A stretch of DNA of 5,370 nucleotides. Origin: a bacterium (GTDB lineage: Bacteria > Dependentiae > Babeliae > Babeliales > RVW-14). The position numbers were made by a program, and so were the translations under genes. Each line of letters starts with the position of its first letter. Position 1 is the stretch's first letter. The notes beneath the pieces are model-generated. The model saw nothing but the letters and a program-made list of their open reading frames with translations. It ran no database searches and was not told the DNA's origin. Below are positions 4,108 to 5,370 of this stretch, one piece after another. The stretch is from NCBI GenBank assembly GCA_010027825.1, contig RGUK01000120.1:1-5370 (forward strand), given 5' to 3'.

Positions 4108-4533
4108 ATGTCAAAGAAAATAAAAGCTAAAGTTAAACTCCTTCTACAAGGCGGTGCCGCCAACCCTGCTCCTCCAGTTGGTTCTATGCTTGGTCAGCAT
4201 CAAGTTAACTTGATGGATTTTTGCAAGAAGTTCAATGCGGCCACAGGCAGTCGCAAGGGCGAAACAGTGCCGGTATTGGTCACAGTCTATACCGATAAGA
4301 CCTTTGACTTTGTTCTGAAAACTGCTCCTGTATCAGAGCTCATTCGCAAAAAAGCAAATATCCAAAAGGGTTCCAAGGCTCCTGGCTCAGTTTCAGCCGG
4401 CAAGATCTCCTGGAAGCTCATTGAAGAGATTGCAAAAATTAAGATGCCAGATCTGAATGCTGTTGATATCGAAGCGGCAAAAAAGATCGTTGCTGGAAGC
4501 GCTCGTAGCATGGGCCTTTCTGTTGTTGATTAA
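4108..4533 (+). CDS. rplK: Large ribosomal subunit protein uL11
   Basis: L11 forms the GTPase-associated centre with the 1067 region of 23S rRNA, near the L10/L12 stalk. At 141 residues it is of normal length. The N-terminal domain (1-about 70) contains ANPAPPVG followed by SMLGQHQVN and FCKKFNAAT. The C-terminal rRNA-binding domain ends in the signature GSARSMGLSV. The loop reads APPVGSMLGQHQVN where most bacteria have PPVGPALGQxGVN: residue 26 is Ser instead of Pro, and residue 32 is Gln instead of Gly. The Pro-rich loop is the contact site for thiostrepton-type antibiotics. A clear AGGTAGG Shine-Dalgarno lies about 6 bases before the start. The gene is followed by rplA, with which it normally forms an operon controlled by L1. 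Confidence 0.98.
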   Translation: MSKKIKAKVKLLLQGGAANPAPPVGSMLGQHQVNLMDFCKKFNAATGSRKGETVPVLVTVYTDKTFDFVLKTAPVSELIRKKANIQKGSKAPGSVSAGKISWKLIEEIAKIKMPDLNAVDIEAAKKIVAGSARSMGLSVVD

Positions 4534-4565
4534 TGTGTTTGTCACCAAGTTGAACTGGATATGCT

Positions 4566-5264
4566 ATGAGTAAGCAAGGTAAAAAATACCTCCAAATTAA
4601 AGAAAAATTGGCGGCTGCGCCAATTACCACGTGGCAAGGCGCACTCGATTTCATCTGCAAAAATGCTCCTGCTAAATTTGATGAGTCGATTGACGCTGAC
4701 GTAGTTCTTGGCATCGACCCTGCTAAGGGCGAGCAAACGGTGCGCGGCTCCGTACTGTTGCCTCATGGCACCGGTAAAAAGATGCGCGTTGTTGTATTTG
4801 CCAAGGGCGAGTACGAAGACCAAGCTAAGAAAGCTGGTGCTGACTTTGTCGGTGTGGAAGACCTGATCGCAAAAATTGAGGGCGGCTGGGCGGACTTTGA
4901 TGCCGCAGTAGCTACCCCTGATTTGATGGGCGCCGTGGGCAAAGTTGCTAAATTTCTGGGCCCTCGAGGTTTGTTGCCTAACAAAAAAGTAGGCACCGTA
5001 ACTTTCGATGTAGCCAGCATCGTATCAGACTTGAAAAAAGGCCGTGTTTCCTTCAGAAACGATAAAACCGGCGTGCTTCATGCACCATTTGGAAAAGTAT
5101 CCTTCGGTTCAGGCAAACTGCTCGAAAACCTAAGCTCGCTTGTACAGGCTGTTAAGGCAAGCAAGCCTGCTACTTCCAAGGGTAAATTCATAAAGAAAAT
5201 TACTATTTCATCGACCATGGGTGTTGGCATCTCCATCAGCCCTGATGATATAGCGGTAGACTAA
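4566..5264 (+). CDS. rplA: Large ribosomal subunit protein uL1
   Basis: L1 forms the mobile stalk at the E site of the 50S subunit and, in characterised bacteria, represses translation of its own rplK-rplA mRNA. The 232-residue length is typical. Landmarks are VRGSVLLPHGTGKK (59-72), the highly conserved LGPRGLLPNKKVGTVTFDV (131-149), KKGRVSFRNDKTGVLHAPFGKVSF (157-180) and STMGVGI (216-222), where the conserved Thr-Met-Gly of the RNA-binding surface is kept. The start at 4566 gives a normal MSKQGKKY N-terminus; the ATG at 4561 is out of frame and stops after two codons. A GGAT about 7 bases upstream is a weak ribosome binding site. The gap to rplK is 32 bases and to rplJ 18 bases, so all three are probably on one transcript. 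Confidence 0.98.
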   Translation: MSKQGKKYLQIKEKLAAAPITTWQGALDFICKNAPAKFDESIDADVVLGIDPAKGEQTVRGSVLLPHGTGKKMRVVVFAKGEYEDQAKKAGADFVGVEDLIAKIEGGWADFDAAVATPDLMGAVGKVAKFLGPRGLLPNKKVGTVTFDVASIVSDLKKGRVSFRNDKTGVLHAPFGKVSFGSGKLLENLSSLVQAVKASKPATSKGKFIKKITISSTMGVGISISPDDIAVD

Positions 5265-5282
5265 TCTGGACGGGGATTTACT

Positions 5283-5370
5283 ATGAACAAACAAGAAAAA
5301 GCGGTGCTCGTCTCTGACCTAAAAGGTTTGATGGGTAGTGCGCGCGCTACATTTTTGATCAACTACAAGG
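5283..5370 (+). CDS. rplJ: Large ribosomal subunit protein uL10, N-terminal part; 3' end outside window
   Basis: Only the first 29 codons are present (MNKQEKAVLVSDLKGLMGSARATFLINYK, shortened here as MNKQEKAVLVSDLK...FLINYK). They match the L10 N-terminus, MNRxEKxxxVxELKxxFxxAxxxVLxDYxG, the rRNA-binding domain that anchors the L12 stalk. The order rplK-rplA-rplJ supports it. A GGGGA lies about 8 bases before the start. The gap from rplA is only 18 bases, so there is no room for the long L10-binding leader and separate promoter known upstream of rplJ in E. coli; any L10 autoregulation would have to use sequence inside rplA or another site. Confidence 0.93.
   Translation, partial: MNKQEKAVLVSDLKGLMGSARATFLINYK

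Noticed and set aside
1..5370. Search for a new defence system, mobile element, CRISPR array or other undescribed multi-gene system
   Set aside because: All coding regions belong to known housekeeping families. There is no integrase, transposase, repeat-spacer array or unexplained gene, and tRNA 3' ends are not duplicated as attachment sites.

Overview
This is a bacterial chromosomal housekeeping region of moderate GC content, read with the standard bacterial code. It centres on the conserved tRNA / rpmG / secE-nusG / rplK-rplA-rplJ cluster. Every tRNA gene encodes its own 3' CCA. SecE is the short form with one membrane segment, and L33 is the zinc-binding (C+) form. The YacP-like NYN gene lies upstream of rpmG-secE-nusG, broadly as in Bacillus. 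None of this fixes the phylum. The layout does not look like a gammaproteobacterium, and several departures from the usual order suggest a divergent, perhaps reduced, lineage, but that is inference.

Left part (1-1120): the 3' end of murA (peptidoglycan precursor synthesis, + strand) runs tail to tail into a complete atpG (F1Fo ATP synthase gamma subunit, - strand), and the two coding regions overlap by 47 bp. atpG has no atpA or atpD beside it, so it appears to lie outside a normal atp operon.

Middle (1121-2309): a short divergent intergenic region is followed by a two-gene + strand unit, a YacP/Rae1-like NYN (PIN-like) nuclease gene and tsaE (ATPase for tRNA t6A37 synthesis), only 3 bp apart. 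Both point to translation or RNA quality control.

Right part (2310-5370): tRNA-Tyr(GUA), tRNA-Gly(UCC), tRNA-Thr(UGU) and tRNA-Thr(GGU), then rpmG, tRNA-Trp(CCA), secE, nusG, rplK, rplA and the start of rplJ, all on the + strand. The genes from tRNA-Thr(GGU) onward are tightly packed and probably co-transcribed. The tuf gene that often sits between tRNA-Thr and tRNA-Trp/secE is absent. A good sigma-70-like promoter candidate overlaps the 3' end of tRNA-Thr(UGU). A palindromic element lies between tRNA-Tyr and tRNA-Gly.

I found no CRISPR array, insertion sequence, prophage, defence system or unknown multi-gene system. The points worth a second look are small: isolated atpG, missing tuf, unusual tRNA-Trp and tRNA-Thr stems, a Ser at a normally Pro position in the thiopeptide-binding loop of L11, the embedded promoter, and the YacP synteny.
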